64,000 nucleotides of DNA from Leptobrachium leishanense (Eukaryota > Chordata > Amphibia > Anura > Megophryidae): NCBI GenBank assembly GCA_009667805.1, contig CM019066.1:5518001-5582000 (forward strand). Direction: 5' to 3'. The position numbers were made by a program, and so were the translations under genes. The notes under the pieces were generated by a model. It was not told where the DNA came from, made no database searches, and worked only from the letters and a program-made list of their open reading frames with translations. Each line of letters starts with the position of its first letter. Position 1 is the first letter of the stretch. Positions 22,935-34,949 of this stretch are shown one piece after another.

Positions 22935-25900
22935 TTAGTTGAGAGAATGGCAGAGTTCAAAATCGGCATTTAGGCCTTGAGGCTGCATAGTGTCTAGTTT
23001 AAAAATCATGCTCATTTCAGTTTGTCCAATTATTTTCTCAAAGTTGCCACCTCTCCAAGGTACTTCTACTTTTTTTATTCCTATAAATTTTAAGCCTTCT
23101 GGGTTCTGAGCGTGTTTTAATTTGAAGTGTAGAGGGACACTGTGATTTTCAAGTCCATTTCTAATATTCCTGATGTGTTCTTGTATGCGGACATTAAGTG
23201 GTCTGGTGGTCCTTCCTACATATTTCAGGCCGCACGGGCATGTCAGTAGGTATATCACATTTTTCGTGAAGCAAGTGATTACATCTTTGATTGTTATGGG
23301 TCCCGTGATTCCGTCTAGTGTTGTGATGAGTTGTTTCTTACTTCGTGTGTTCCTGCAATTTAGACAATTGCCGCATTGATGAAAACCTTTTTGAATGTTA
23401 AAATGATTAGATCGTGTAGTGTTCTTCTGTGTGTGCTTATGCGTAAATTTCATTTTTAAATTGTTCACGCCGCGGCAGATTATCCTTGGATTGTCTGGTA
23501 AAAAGTCCTTTAATACCGGATCTTTTCTCAAGATTGGCCAGTATTTTCTTATAGTCCTTCTGACTATTCTGTTCTGAGCGTTGTAGGTGAAGATGAATGG
23601 TACGTTGGGATTGAACCCCACAGATTCACTTCTCTTCTCTTTCTTCAGTAGATCATTTTGTTGCAGGTCCCTTACTTCAGATCTAGTTTTTTCTAATATG
23701 TCCGTATCATATCCTTTTTCAACAAAGTCATCTTTCAGTTTATTTGACTGTATGTCGTAGGCACTGAGATCTGTACAGTTCCTTCTAATGCGAAGGAACT
23801 GTCCTTTTGGCACTCCATCCAGCCATTGAGGTAAGTGGCAGCTGGTTTTCTCAATAAAACTATTTGCATCTACTGTCTTGAAAAATGTTTCAGTTCTTAT
23901 CGTGTTGTCTTGGATGTAGATGCTCAGATCTAAAAAGTTAATGCGTTCACTGCTCCATGTCATTGTAAGCTTAATTCCCCTATTGTTCTGATCCAATTTG
24001 TTTAAGAATTCCCGTAAAATATTTTCTCCTCCTTTCCAGATTAAAAAAATATCGTCAATTTATCTCTTGTAGCAAACTAAATTTTCATGATACATAGACA
24101 AAAACGATTCCTCCCAATGAGCCATAAAAAGATTAGCGTATGACGGGGCAAAACGAGTTCCCATTGTGGTACCATTAAGTTGCAAGTAAAAATCATCTTT
24201 AAAATAAAAATAATTGTTTTCTAAAATCAGACGGATACCTTCTAAAATAAAAACAATTTGTTCTGGTTGCAATTTGTCGGCTTTCCTTAAAAAATGGTCA
24301 ATGGCCTCTAACCCTTTATTGTGCGGAATAATGGTATACAGAGATTGCACGTCGCTGGCTACTAATAGGAGATCATCTTGCCATACCACTTCTTTCAAAA
24401 TGTTCAGAATATCAGTTGTATCTTTTAAATGTGCTGTTGTATTAACGACATAGGGCTGAAGTTGGTGGTCCAGGTATTCTGATACACGGCTTGAGATTGA
24501 GCCGACTCCAGAAATAATTGGTCTCCCTGGTGGTTTTTTTTGGTCTTTATGTATCTTTGGTAGGAAGTAGAATACTGGGGTTCTTGGGTGTTCAACCTTC
24601 AAATATTTAAATTCGTGGTTATTAAGGATACCCAGTGTGTGTCCTTGTTCCAGGTACTCATCAAATTTACACTGAATCTCCTTCGTTGGATTCTTATTTA
24701 GTCGTCTATACGTTCCTATGTCTCCAAGGATCCTGTCAGCTTCATCTTTATAGTAGGTTTGCAGTCATTATGACTACTCCTCCGTCTTTGTCCGCCGGTT
24801 TAATTTCAATTGATTCATTCAAGACTAGTTCCTTGAGGGCTCCTTTTTTCCTTCTTGTGAGATTGTCCCTTTTAGTAGACATTTTAAGCTTCCCTAAATC
24901 AGCCATTACCATCTGCTCAAATGTATTTATCTCCTGTGAGATGAGGGATTTAGGAAAAAAGCTTGATTTCTCTTTCAGGTGTGTATGTTGATAAAATTGC
25001 ATGGTGTTAGCGCTTTCTATAGGGTTTTTAGCAAAATACTTTTTCAGACAGAGATTCTTTTTAAATTTCTGGAGGTCTATATAGACATCAAAGATGTCCA
25101 TATGAGTTGTGGGTGCATATTTCAGGCCTTTCTTTAGAAGTTTGGTTTGTGCATCTGTGAGGGGTGTGTCTGTCAAGTTGTAGATCCCTCCACTCTGCTT
25201 TGTTTCTCTTTTCTTCTCCGGTTTTCTTCTAAGTCTTCCTGATCTACATCCCCTTCTTGGTAAGGTCTTTTGCCTGGGGACCAGCCTCATCTGAGGGTGC
25301 TGAGGTTCCTGGTTGGGGATTTGTAGGCTTGATGAAAATCCACATAATTTTCCAGGGTTTCGTATCTGTTGTTGGTAGGGATATTTGAATAATTTTGATA
25401 GTTGTAGTTATTCCTACCTCTTGGATTGTACTGCATTGGTCTTCCCTGTGGGGGCTGATAGGTGTAATTGTATCTCTGATGATTGGCCATCGGTGGTTGA
25501 TAATTCTGGGTTAGTCTGTTGGTTTGGTATGGGTATCTTCCGTTAGACGGGCCATAAGATGGTTTTTGGTTATATAGGCCGTGGTTATGGTCATACTGTC
25601 TTCTTGCTCTTTGAGGTAGTGGTGTCCTATAGGGTGGTCTTTCCAGGTGGGGTTTTTGATAAATCGGTGTGTGAGGGTGGATGTTAGGTGCAACATCTAT
25701 CGGTGTCTTCATTGGGCCGGAGTGTGGGTTCTCAAAGTCCTCGACAGTACCCGGTTTCCAGACATTCCCAATCTTGTAGTCGGAAATGTCTCTTATGTAT
25801 TTCTTTCTTTGACTTCTTCGTTCAGTCTATCCAGGTCTTTTTCGAGTCGTCCCAGATAAGAACTCATCTCTTGTTCTGAGGACACTCTCAAGAGTTCTTC

Positions 25901-26284
25901 ATGCATCTTAGTGATGTTTATATTCAGCTCTGCCAAGGTCTCATTTCTTCTTTCTATGATGACCTTCATACTATGAAGAGAAAAATCTTCTAACATTTTT
26001 TCCCATCTTTCTTGAAGTATGGTGTCCTTGCTGTCACCTGCCAGACTCTTAGAGAATCGTAGTCCTCTCGGTACCATGTTGTCCTTGACATATTTATTCA
26101 GGGTAGTGACGTCCCATTTGGTCCGGATCTCTTTCTTCAGATCCTTTTCGAGTTGTTTCTTTAGGGTGTGTATATCGCATGTTTTGTTCTCGCCAAGTTG
26201 GATGTTCATATCTCCAAATATGTCATCATGACAATTGCCAAATTTCAATCTGAATTCCATGTTGATGGAGGGCAGCCTCAACAC
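22935..26284 (-). pseudogene. PLE-B ORF: N-terminal region, RT and GIY-YIG endonuclease, lightly damaged
   Basis: The most plausible start is ATG at 26260 (MEFRLKFGN); the frame is open a little further to 26284. The N-terminal part contains KWDVTTLNKYVKDN then VPRGLR, shared with PLE-A, and a coiled-coil stretch. A Tyr/Gln/Asn-rich linker follows (about 25380-25700), then ADKDGGVVIM (about 24790), FYFLPKIHKD and PPGRPIISGV (about 24540). Next come VASDVQSLYT (catalytic Asp) and GTTMGTRFAPSY. C-terminal parts are a CGNC..C cysteine cluster (about 23370) and GIY-YIG (VIYLLTCPCG, LKYVG, Arg in NVRIQEH). Four lesions interrupt about 1,100 residues: frameshifts near 25795, 25290-25310 and 24757, and TAA at 24060-24062, exactly where the Tyr of YIDD belongs. 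It could therefore be a fairly recent loss. Confidence 0.9.
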
Positions 26285-27760
26285 CTATCGAGAGCCTAGC
26301 CTATACTATACTATTATATATGGAACTAGCATTTAAATGCCTTAAGCCCCATATAATTTACTTTCAATTGTAATGTTTAGGTGTTAGGCCACTAAGCTAT
26401 ATGATCCTCTAAACATTTTGAATATTATCTCCAACAGGGACTTTCTGCCCCTTCTCCTTACATATGTATGGCTTTATTGAGATATTAAGACCAGTACGGA
26501 CCTTTAACCACTTCACATAGACATCTAACGCTGTGAAATACGAAGTGGAACGCAAACAATGCGGTGGAACGCAAAACAAAGATGGCTGCGACGCGGAATG
26601 ATGACGCGATCGGCGTCACGTAATAGCGGCACCGCACATACCCGGAAGCCAACTTCAAACAGCTTACAGACACCCCCATGCTCCCCAAATAAAAAGGGGG
26701 CCCCTGGGAGATCTCAGATCCCCCTAATCTTGCACACCCATCGACTGAGGAAGGTGCTGGTTGCACGAAACGTGTCTCGACCGCCCCCACTTTTTATGCA
26801 CTTTAGCTACCTATGTATTTTGCACAATAAATTTATTTATCTCACTCTTAAGAGTTTTTAGCCGTTCTTTATACCTAATTCACCAGCCTTTGAATTTGAT
26901 AAGGTTAATAGCAGTACCGCAGACACCTAACGAATCACGATCCGGTCGCAGAGTGAGCAGCTAAAGAGGTTCAGGAGCTCACCGATAAGGAGCACCGCAT
27001 GTGTAACTGTTGAGCCTGTCTTAATACACAACTGCAAGACTGGTATCATGCTATGAGAGCGTTGTCTCTTCTCTGCTCTTGTGTCCCCTGTTTGAGGTGG
27101 AATAAGAAGATTTTATAAAGAAGGGCAGTGACCACCCTATATTTAGGCACAAGGCGCTCCACTCCAGAGCCTGGATTCAAATAGGCTCTGGAATCTGTAA
27201 GTGTGCAATTTTTACTTAGTGCAATAACGTCTATATGTGTAAAACACAATATTATCTCCCTTTTTTCTCCCATCTATATCTCCTGCTACGGAGCCCATCA
27301 AGACTATTAGAGGAACAGACATGTCCAAACAAGTCCGTTACATTTGTGGAAAGGGTAATATTGACACTAATTTTGAGCACTTTTGATGTATCACCCATCC
27401 ACTTAGGAACTGGAAAACCAATAGCAAAGACTCTCTTGACCTCCAATACGTATCGAACATTGGCAGATAGTCCTTTTTATGGACTTTATTGGTTACTATA
27501 GCTTGAACCTCGATATTTAACATATCGCATTGTGTTTGCACTGCTGCATTTGCACTTTATTCCTATTGCATGTCTAGACCGCTGCACTAGCACTTTATAC
27601 CCTCTGTGATCTGCATTTGCATTTTGTATTGTATACTGTAATATGTATGGTACATGCAACTAGCCATTGACATATTTCAAGTTATATCACATAAGGAGTA
27701 TCTTTAAACTTAATTACTGCGCCACTAGAAACCTTATACTCTCTGCCTGTGCTACGCATT
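26285..27760 (+). repeat. PLE-B terminal repeat, inverted arm 5' of the ORF
   Basis: This is the reverse complement of 20985-22447 and is joined nearly directly to the ORF start. It represents a severely truncated inverted second copy, by analogy with PLE-A where the inverted copy retains much of the ORF. The outer boundary at about 27755 is approximate. Confidence 0.8.
26741..26780 (+). ncRNA. Hammerhead ribozyme motif, PLE-B inverted arm (degenerate)
   Basis: The design matches 21991-22031: TCGA/TCGA stem I, CTGAGGA, GGTGC stem II and intact GAAA. One C is missing from the 3' strand of stem II, and ACGTGTC replaces ACGCGTC. It is antisense to the adjacent ORF. Confidence 0.55.
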
Positions 27761-28030
27761 GCGCTGGACTCTCAATACTCTTACGGAATGAACTAGCGTG
27801 CTTCTAGCCAGGGTTTCCCCATTTGGCGAGGACAGTTTCCTTTTGTACAGTCCGTCTGAATGGTCTTATTACTTATTTCTACCTCCATATAGTCATTACC
27901 ATAAAATACTTCTGTTGTGTGAACATGGTTATCATTTGTCGCCATTAACTTCTTCCCACTGCATAATGGACTTATTCCATCATGGACAGATAAAGACACA
28001 TAAAACAGACTAATTCCATCATGCAGCTTA

Positions 28031-28492
28031 GGTTAGGGTCAGACGAGCGCGTTTTCTACGGACTGTGCGCCTGTGCAGTACGGACGCACTTTTTGACGGA
28101 AGATGCAGTAGTGGCCACACAGTCCTTTTTTGTGACTGACGTTATTTTTGACGGATGTAGGAGGGAAAATAAATTAAAATGAAAAAACATTTTGTCCGTC
28201 AAAAATGCTGGACGAATAAATGCAGTCCGTCTGACCACGTTCCATCACTCACACACAAAGCTATGCGGACGTTGCAGACATGGCGCACTCCGCACGTCTG
28301 TTCTAGCAGTATTACGTTCTTGCCTAACCTGCGTCCGTTTGCCGCGTCCGTTTGCCGCGTCCGTCAGCCCCCGCACTTCTGTGCGGACGTACTTCGTGTG
28401 TGGGGCTCCATTTAACACAATTGTATGCTATCACGGACGTACTTATGTGCGGGCAACACGGACGTGAACACTGCGCTCGTCTGACCCAAGCC
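28031..28492. mobile_element. Harbinger-like MITE, copy H3
   Basis: Ends are GGTTAGGGTCAGACG and CGTCTGACCCAAGCC, flanked by TTA (28028-28030 and 28493-28495). The interior is rich in 'cgga' words and has diverged from H1 and H2. It is non-coding. Confidence 0.75.
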
Positions 28493-28624
28493 TTAAACAC
28501 TGCTGTGCAGAATGAGGAGCGATGACTGGTGTATTAGTGTAGTTGCTAGGTGCCTCAACATTCAAGACACACCAGCAATAGCAGATCTCAATGTCCTGGC
28601 ACAAGGATCTCTGTGACACTCTAT

Positions 28625-28780
28625 CTATTGTTGTTAATATCTTACATTGTATTACTTTGTATTTCTGTAAATGTAACACTTCAATGTACTTGAACCCAGG
28701 ACATACTTGAAAACGAGAGAAATCTCAATGTATCCTTCCTGGTAAAATCCTTTATAAATAAATAAATAAATAAATAAATC
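28625..28780 (+). mobile_element. LINE 3' end fragment with (ATAA)n tail
   Basis: 'cccaggacatacttgaaaac' followed by 'caatgtatccttcctgg' and a TAAATAAATAAA tail matches the 3' UTR of the L2/CR1/Rex1-type LINE at 56850-57024. It is a 5'-truncated insertion. Confidence 0.75.
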
Positions 28781-28843
28781 TCGGTGATAAGTGGGCAGCG
28801 TCGTTGTGTGCTGAGAAGGAGAGAAAGATCAGACTGACACATT

Positions 28844-29704
28844 CAGGGTTATTCAAAGAGATCCGAATAGTGGGCGAAAGATAACCGACGAACAGTGAAA
28901 TTCAGCGTACGGTTACCTTTCCTGGCCATTCGGCTATTCAGAGAGCAGGCAGTTCGCCAAAGGCAGTGAAATCCCCATAGAGAAGCAATGCTTTGTCTAT
29001 TCAGAGAGCAAAAACCAGCAGTGAAAGGTTCCCGAATTGCCCTGCTGTTCGGTGGTTTCATTCGACAGGTTTATTCAGGCAACTCCCATAGGCTTCAATG
29101 TTAAAAATAATTCCGTTTTAATGCAATATCTAATAAACCGTTGATTATAATATTCTGCAGTAAAAAGTTTCTTTATTTATCGATTTTTTAGGATCTTTTA
29201 GTAATTCTTTGGGATTTTTGTGCAATTTTTTTTCCCTTTTTTCTAAAATAGTTTTTTCTTTTTTCTGTAACAGCCCTTTTTATTATCATTCATTGGATCT
29301 TTTATATAAATTCCAGACATTTTCGTTCTGTAGTTTCTTTGCAAACCGCGTTTCACTTTTCAAACATTCAAGCGTACGTTTTTTTTTTATCACTCCATTC
29401 ATCTGCGGTGTCGGGTTTTTCCGGCGGCTGCTCTGCGCTGTGATCGGCGGCTGCTCAGGATTCTCCGGCGTGTTTGGCGGGGTTAATCCAAATGTTATTG
29501 CGGGTATCAGTGTGCGTTCGCCGGGTTTTGCGGTGAGTGTTCGTCAGGTTTGCGGCGGCTTTTCCCTGCACTACGGCGGTCCTGTGGTGCTTGCTGAATA
29601 CACCGCAGGGTCACCGAAATGGGATCGCCAAATCACACCGAATTGAAGAGAACGAAAAGTCACTGAACGTGCGGTGACTTTTCGATTCTCTTTGAATAAC
29701 CCTG
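28844..29704 (+). mobile_element. Family-B non-autonomous DNA element, complete
   Basis: The 18-bp ends CAGGGTTATTCAAAGAGA and TCTCTTTGAATAACCCTG are perfect inverted repeats. The interior has an A/T-rich centre and G/C-rich right third ('tttttccggcggctgctctg'). No transposase is encoded and I could not find a clear target duplication, so the superfamily is undetermined. The 145-residue frame at 29209-29646 is not conserved between copies. Confidence 0.82.
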
Positions 29705-30329
29705 CAAGTTTATGCGTTTTTCGTTTTTGTGTGTCAGCAGCTGTTCTGCCAGTCGCGACTCTGCTTCCTCGTCTTAGAACGTTAACGGTTAAATCACAAA
29801 GTCCATTTTGGAACATGGCAATTTCTATCAAAGCTTCACAGAACCATGTTGACCAATTTTCTCCTGCGAGGTGCTGCATTACATGTACATTTTCCGCTTC
29901 AGGCTGTAAGCGCTACCCCCGTCACAGTCTCACAGCGGCCAGGGTCTGTGTCCTGCAAACACTCTCAGATAATTTGTTTTGTCTTTCAGTAGGGAATGCG
30001 CAGGAAAACAATTGCTTTACATCATGGATCCCTCATGCCTGTCTCCAAGCTGGACGTGCCTCATTTCTTCTTGTGCTTCTCTCCGGAGACCTTAGCAAGA
30101 AGCAGACGTCTTCGACTCATCCATTCAGCACTTAGTACATTTTCTACCTTTGAAGTGACTGCACATGTCAGGATAAAACATAACTCTTTTGCTCCTCTCT
30201 TTTTATTTTGTTATATATTATTTAGAAACATGTCTCCAGAATAAGATTGAGTTTGCTCATTGCACGTTTTCTCTCTTACTTGTGATTTTGTTTCCGTAAA
30301 CTCTTCTGTTTCTGATCAAAGGGTCTTTT
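29705..30329. other. No recognised feature
   Basis: No gene or repeat was recognised. The frame at 29674-30135 shows no family motif. Confidence 0.5.
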
Positions 30330-30991
30330 ATGTTCTTGAACCCAGGACATACCGTAGATACTAGAGTATAGCGCGACCCGAATATAATGCAATGGATAGA
30401 GATCTATTATGGAAATGAGCAAATATTCAGGACTCGAATATAACACGAGGAACAAAATTATAAAAGTATACTGTAGCGGTAAACAATTAAAATCCTTCCA
30501 GGTTCTCTTAACACAGTCAGGCTCCCCCTCAGGCCAGGGTGCTCTGCTCTAGAATGATTGCAGTTGTTACTAAGTATGAAGCCGTTGGACACCCCTCTTC
30601 TTACTAGCGATAAGATGACCAGCGGAGGCGAGCAAGGTGACTGATTAGCTTAAACCGAGCGTGACCTGTGGCCGTGATGGATCCCACCTCTCCTGAATCC
30701 GGGAGTTCCTGAAGTGTTTGCAAACATCAGAGAGCCCGTATTCACTTCAGCGAGACTAGCAGAACTTCTGGGAGACTTGGGATTCAGAGCAAGGCAAGTT
30801 TTTTTTTAAAAAAAATTTTTTTACACGTGGTGCAGATGTCTCGAATATATAACGTGACCCCTCCAATTTTATGGTAAATTTTTGTTACCAAAATCTAGCG
30901 GTATACTCTAGTATCTACAGACAAAGAAAGAAATCTCAATGTATCCTTCCTGGTAAAATCCTTTATAAATAAATAAATAAAATAAATAAAT
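30330..30991 (+). mobile_element. LINE 3' end fragment split by a MITE
   Basis: 'cttgaacccaggacat' ends at about 30351 and the tail 'atctcaatgtatccttcc' with (ATAA)n resumes after 30918. Together they form the same LINE 3' end as at 28683-28780. Confidence 0.75.
30354..30918. mobile_element. 565-bp MITE with GTAGATACTMGAGTATA ends, copy M1
   Basis: Ends GTAGATACTAGAGTATA are inverted at both sides. It is a close relative of 59399-59940 across the whole length ('gctctagaatgattgcagtt', 'cgggagttcctgaag'). The flanking LINE tail shows the empty site. It has no gene; the class is not assigned. Confidence 0.75.
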
Positions 30992-31073
30992 GTCCGCAAA
31001 GTCACAAACTATTTTCTGTTCAATTCGTGTTCACTTTTCAATAAACCACATTTAAAAACAGTTTTGAGACATA

Positions 31074-31966
31074 CAGGGTTATTCAAAGAGAATCAAAAAG
31101 TCATCATACGTTCGTTAACTTTTCGTTCCCTGCAATTTGGCGTGATTTGGCGATCCTGCGGTATATTCAGCAAGCACCACAGGGCCGCCGTACTGCAGGG
31201 AAAACCCGCCGAACACTCACTGCAAAACCCACCGAACACTCACCGAACACTCACTGAAACCCGCAGAAAACAGCTGGATTAACCCTGCCGAACACGCCGG
31301 AGAAACCCGACTAGCTGCCGATCACAGCGCAGAGCAGCCGCCGGAAAAACCCAACAGCAGACGAATGAGATGAAAAAAAAAAAAAATCACAGTACGCTTG
31401 AAAGTTTGAAACGCTGTTTGCAAAGAAACTACTAAACGAAAATGCCTGAAATTTACATATAAGATCCAAGGAATGATAATAAAAAGGGCTGTCGGAAAAA
31501 AGAAAAGACGATTTAAGAAAAAAAGAGGGAAAAATGTTTTGCAATAAAAATTCGAAAAAATTGCTTAACTGATCCTAGAAAATCTATAAATAAAGAGACT
31601 CTTTACTGCAGAATAAAATATTAAACGGTTTATTAGATAAGGAATTAAAACGGGAATATTTTTAACATTGAAGCCTATGGGATTCGTCTGAGTAAACATG
31701 TCGAATGAAACCACTGAACAGCAGGGCATTTCGGGAACTTTTCCCTGCTGTTTGGTGTCTCTTAATAGACGAAGCATTGCTTCTCTATGGGGATTCACTG
31801 CCCTCAAACAGGCACCGAACAGACACTGTATGTGCAAGCAATTCGCCAGCATTTGGCGAACTGCCTGTTCTCTGGATAGCCGAATGGCCAGGAAAGGTAA
31901 CCGTACGCTGAATTTCACTGTTCGGTTACCTTCTGGCCACAATTCGGATCTCTTTGAAGGACCCTG
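31074..31966 (-). mobile_element. Family-B non-autonomous DNA element, minus orientation
   Basis: It starts CAGGGTTATTCAAAGAGA and ends with a slightly decayed partner, TCTCTTTGAAGGACCCTG. The reverse complement aligns with 28844-29704. It is non-coding. Confidence 0.8.
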
Positions 31967-32386
31967 ACAATAATAACTTCTTGTAAAATAAATCGGTAAC
32001 TTGGGAATTGCGTGACATTCGCCATAGGATTAAATGGGGTATTCACGGTGCAGTGTTGTATTATTGACATAACTGTGGATTTACTTCTCCAAATGTTAGT
32101 ACCTAAAGAGAAGGAAATGCCGGTCACGCTGCAGGATTTGTTATGGCAGTTTTAACAGGATTAAAAGACATGTTTTGACTTGATACACAAACCTTTATCA
32201 AGTCAACCTTGATATATATATTTGATAAATGCTCATGTATCAAGACGAAACATTTTGGGCACTATTCCGTAGTGAACACTAACGTTAGCGTTCGGATGTG
32301 TAAGGGTTATCGCCAGGATAAGTGACTTTAACACATGCCCCCATATTTCCATTTTCCATCACTTACTAACATTTCCAAGATTGTCC
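31967..32386. other. No recognised gene; one weak hammerhead-like string
   Basis: The stretch is mostly unremarkable. A small inverted repeat and 'caagacgaaac' near 32240-32262 recall PLE ribozyme regions but lack a CTGANGA core. Confidence 0.4.
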
Positions 32387-32390
32387 TTAA

Positions 32391-32654
32391 CCCTTTCATG
32401 CTGCAGGAGGTTCTCTGCCGCCCCTGTGGCGGGTGGGCCTTGAAGACGTGGGGCGTATTGGTACACCCCGCTGCCTTCAATAGGCCGCCTCGGCCACTCC
32501 CCTCAGCGGCTGCACACGCCATTGGCTGCAGTGGGACAGCCAGAACTCTGACCATCCCCTGCAGCCAATGATGCACGTTGGCTGCTTGGGCTGGCCTAAT
32601 CAGAGGCCCACGGTGGCACCTGGTGGCGAGGCGTACCAGTACACCTCGCTGGTG
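32391..32654. mobile_element. Family-C TTAA element (piggyBac-like MITE), copy 1
   Basis: TTAA at 32387-32390 is followed by CCCTTTCATGCTGC. Text such as 'gtgggccttgaagacgtggg' matches 50029-50290. The right boundary at a TTAA (32655-32658) is inferred and its end is not a good inverted partner. Confidence 0.45.
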
Positions 32655-33202
32655 TTAACCCCCTCCCAACGGGCAACACCTAAAGGGGCTAAATTACAAC
32701 CAGGGGTCTATTCACAAAACCTTGAAATTGAACCCAATTTCAGTGCTTTGTATTTCGGCCCATTTCAGCGCTCTTCAGCGACTCCAGTTTCTCCGTTTTC
32801 AATCCACCGTAGTTCGTTAAACCATTAGCCATACCCTGGAACTCAGGGTGATTGATTCCCGTCCATGTGCTTCCACTAACCTCAGCATTTTCCAAAATCT
32901 GGGCAATGGAGAAATGGAATCATTATTATCCAATGAACTTGACTTGGAATGTTTCAGCGCAACATAAACGTGTATCCTCTGCATGTTGGTTTGGAGTTAT
33001 AGCAGTATTCTTATGGCAGTAATTTTTGTTGAAGGGATCGAGTTGCATTGAGATAATTGGCATGGGGCATTTTGGTGCCAATGGCACCTGAGTCAGTGAA
33101 AGAGATTGTTGTACGTGTCTGCGGACCAGTATGGCGTTGTTCTTAGTAATGAGGTGCAGATTGGGGAATATATGAATGATGAGTCAGTCTTCAGAACACA
33201 CT
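32655..33202. other. No recognised feature
   Basis: No gene, tandem repeat or inverted-end element was recognised. Confidence 0.5.
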
Positions 33203-34095
33203 CAGGGTTATTCAAACAGATCCGAATTGCTGCCGAAAGGTAATCGAACAGTGAAATTCAGCGTACGGTTACCTTTCCTGGCCATTCGGCTATTCAGAGA
33301 GCAGGCAGTTCGCCAAATGTTGGCGAATTGCCTGCACATACGGTGCCTGTTCGAGGGCAGTGAAATCCCCCATAGAGAAGCAATGCTTCGTCTATTTAGA
33401 GAACACAAACAGCTGAGAAAAGTTGCCGAATTGTCCTGCCATTCGGTGGTTTCATTCGACAGGTTTATTAAGGTGAATTCCATAGGCTTCAATGTTAAAA
33501 ATATTCCCATTTCAATTCAATATCTAATAAACCGTTCATTATAATATTCTGCAGTAAAAAGTTTCTTTATTTTTAGATTTTCTTAGGATCTTTTAGGCAT
33601 TTTTCTTGATTTTTTTGCGAAAAAAATTGTTTCTGGTTTTTTTTTAATCGTTTTTTCTTTTTTCTGTAACAGCCCTTTTTATTATCATTCATTGAATCTT
33701 ATATGTAAATTTCAGACATTTTTGTTCTGTTGTTTCTTTGCAAACAGCGTTTCACTTTTCAAACATTCAAGCGTAGTTTTTTCTCTCCATTCGTCTGTGG
33801 GGTCAGGTTTTTCCGGCGGCTGCTCTGCGCTGTGATCGGCTCCTGCTCGGATTTCTCCGGCGTGTTTGGCGGGGTTGATCCAGATGTTTTTGCGGGTTTC
33901 GGTGAGCGTTAGTCGGGTTTTGTAGTGAGTGTTCGTTGGGTTTTCAGCGGCTTTTCCCTGCACTTCGACGGCCCTGTGGTGCTTGCTGAATACACCGCAG
34001 GGTCGCCGAAATGGGATCGCCAAATCTCCCAGAATTGAAGAGAACGAAAAGTCACCGAACGTGCGGTGACTTTTCGATTCTCTTTGAATAACCCT
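33203..34095 (+). mobile_element. Family-B non-autonomous DNA element, copy 4
   Basis: It starts CAGGGTTATTCAAACAGA and ends 'attctctttgaataaccct'. It is collinear with 28844-29704. The right end is one base short of the perfect inverted end. It is non-coding. Confidence 0.8.
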
Positions 34096-34949
34096 TTAAC
34101 CCTTACTGTCATATACATACGCTCACAATGTTACTTCTCTAAAAGGGTACGTGCGCAAGGGATGCACTCTATATGTGTATTCCATATCTCCCTGGCCTTT
34201 ACATGTTACGGATTACCAGATTCATTTGGTTTAGAAATTAGAAAACACTCCGTTTAACATGAGAAGTCCACATGAAGTGGAAGAGGCTCTTCTGTTGTAG
34301 GAAGTGTATATTTACATGAGATCTGGTGGTATATTTAGAAAAGTAGCAGATGGAGAAGCACCATGGCAACATCGGCATAATACGTTTATATTAATATGTT
34401 CACAGATCTGTTTTTTCGAAAAAGAACGGGGAGTAATATTTGGAAATACATGTAACAGCAAGACAAAAAAATCCCAAAACAGAGTGTATTGTACAATAGC
34501 CCCTTTTCTTACGTATTCAAGGCTGTCTGTTAAGATATTTTAATTTCAAAATGTGAAAGTTAATGTATCAGTCAGAATAAACTCTCCGTGCAGGCGTAAG
34601 ATACCACTGAGTAATTATTACAGCAGCTTCATTGTGCAACAACAGACAAAATATTCCATTTTCTCTGCAGACTTGGTCTCATCTCGTTGCAAAGCATAAG
34701 GATGTTATTAAAGGAGCAATAAATGTCTTATGCTCTCGTCTTCCTTTATCTCGATATACTTGTATTGCATAATGACATTTTAAATGAATATATGTAGTTA
34801 TTTGTTTTAATATTTAAAAATAACCTACGTATTATTAGTAATGGTAGTATTGTATTTTAATATTTAAATTTACTTTAATGTAATTCACTGAATATATAAT
34901 TTCTATTAAAATATAACTTACTGTAATACTTATTTTATAGTTTTATTGA
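34096..34949. other. No recognised feature
   Basis: This is A/T-rich sequence without a recognisable gene or repeat family. Confidence 0.5.

Larger units (their letters stand above)
20985..27760 (-). mobile_element. Penelope-like element PLE-B with inverted terminal arms
   Basis: A minus-strand ORF (26284 down to 22935) is followed by its 3' UTR and a terminal repeat (22447-20985) in the sense orientation. At its 5' side lies the same terminal repeat inverted (26285-27760). The two arms are reverse complements over about 1.4 kb, from 'ctagttccatatata' inward to 'agagagtataaggtttc' outward. I could not define a target duplication because the outer ends diverge. It differs from PLE-A in terminal repeats and in most of its protein. 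Confidence 0.85.

Noticed and set aside
32222..32265. Hammerhead-like string with 'gacgaaac'
   Set aside because: No CTGANGA core could be placed and stem I is not supported.
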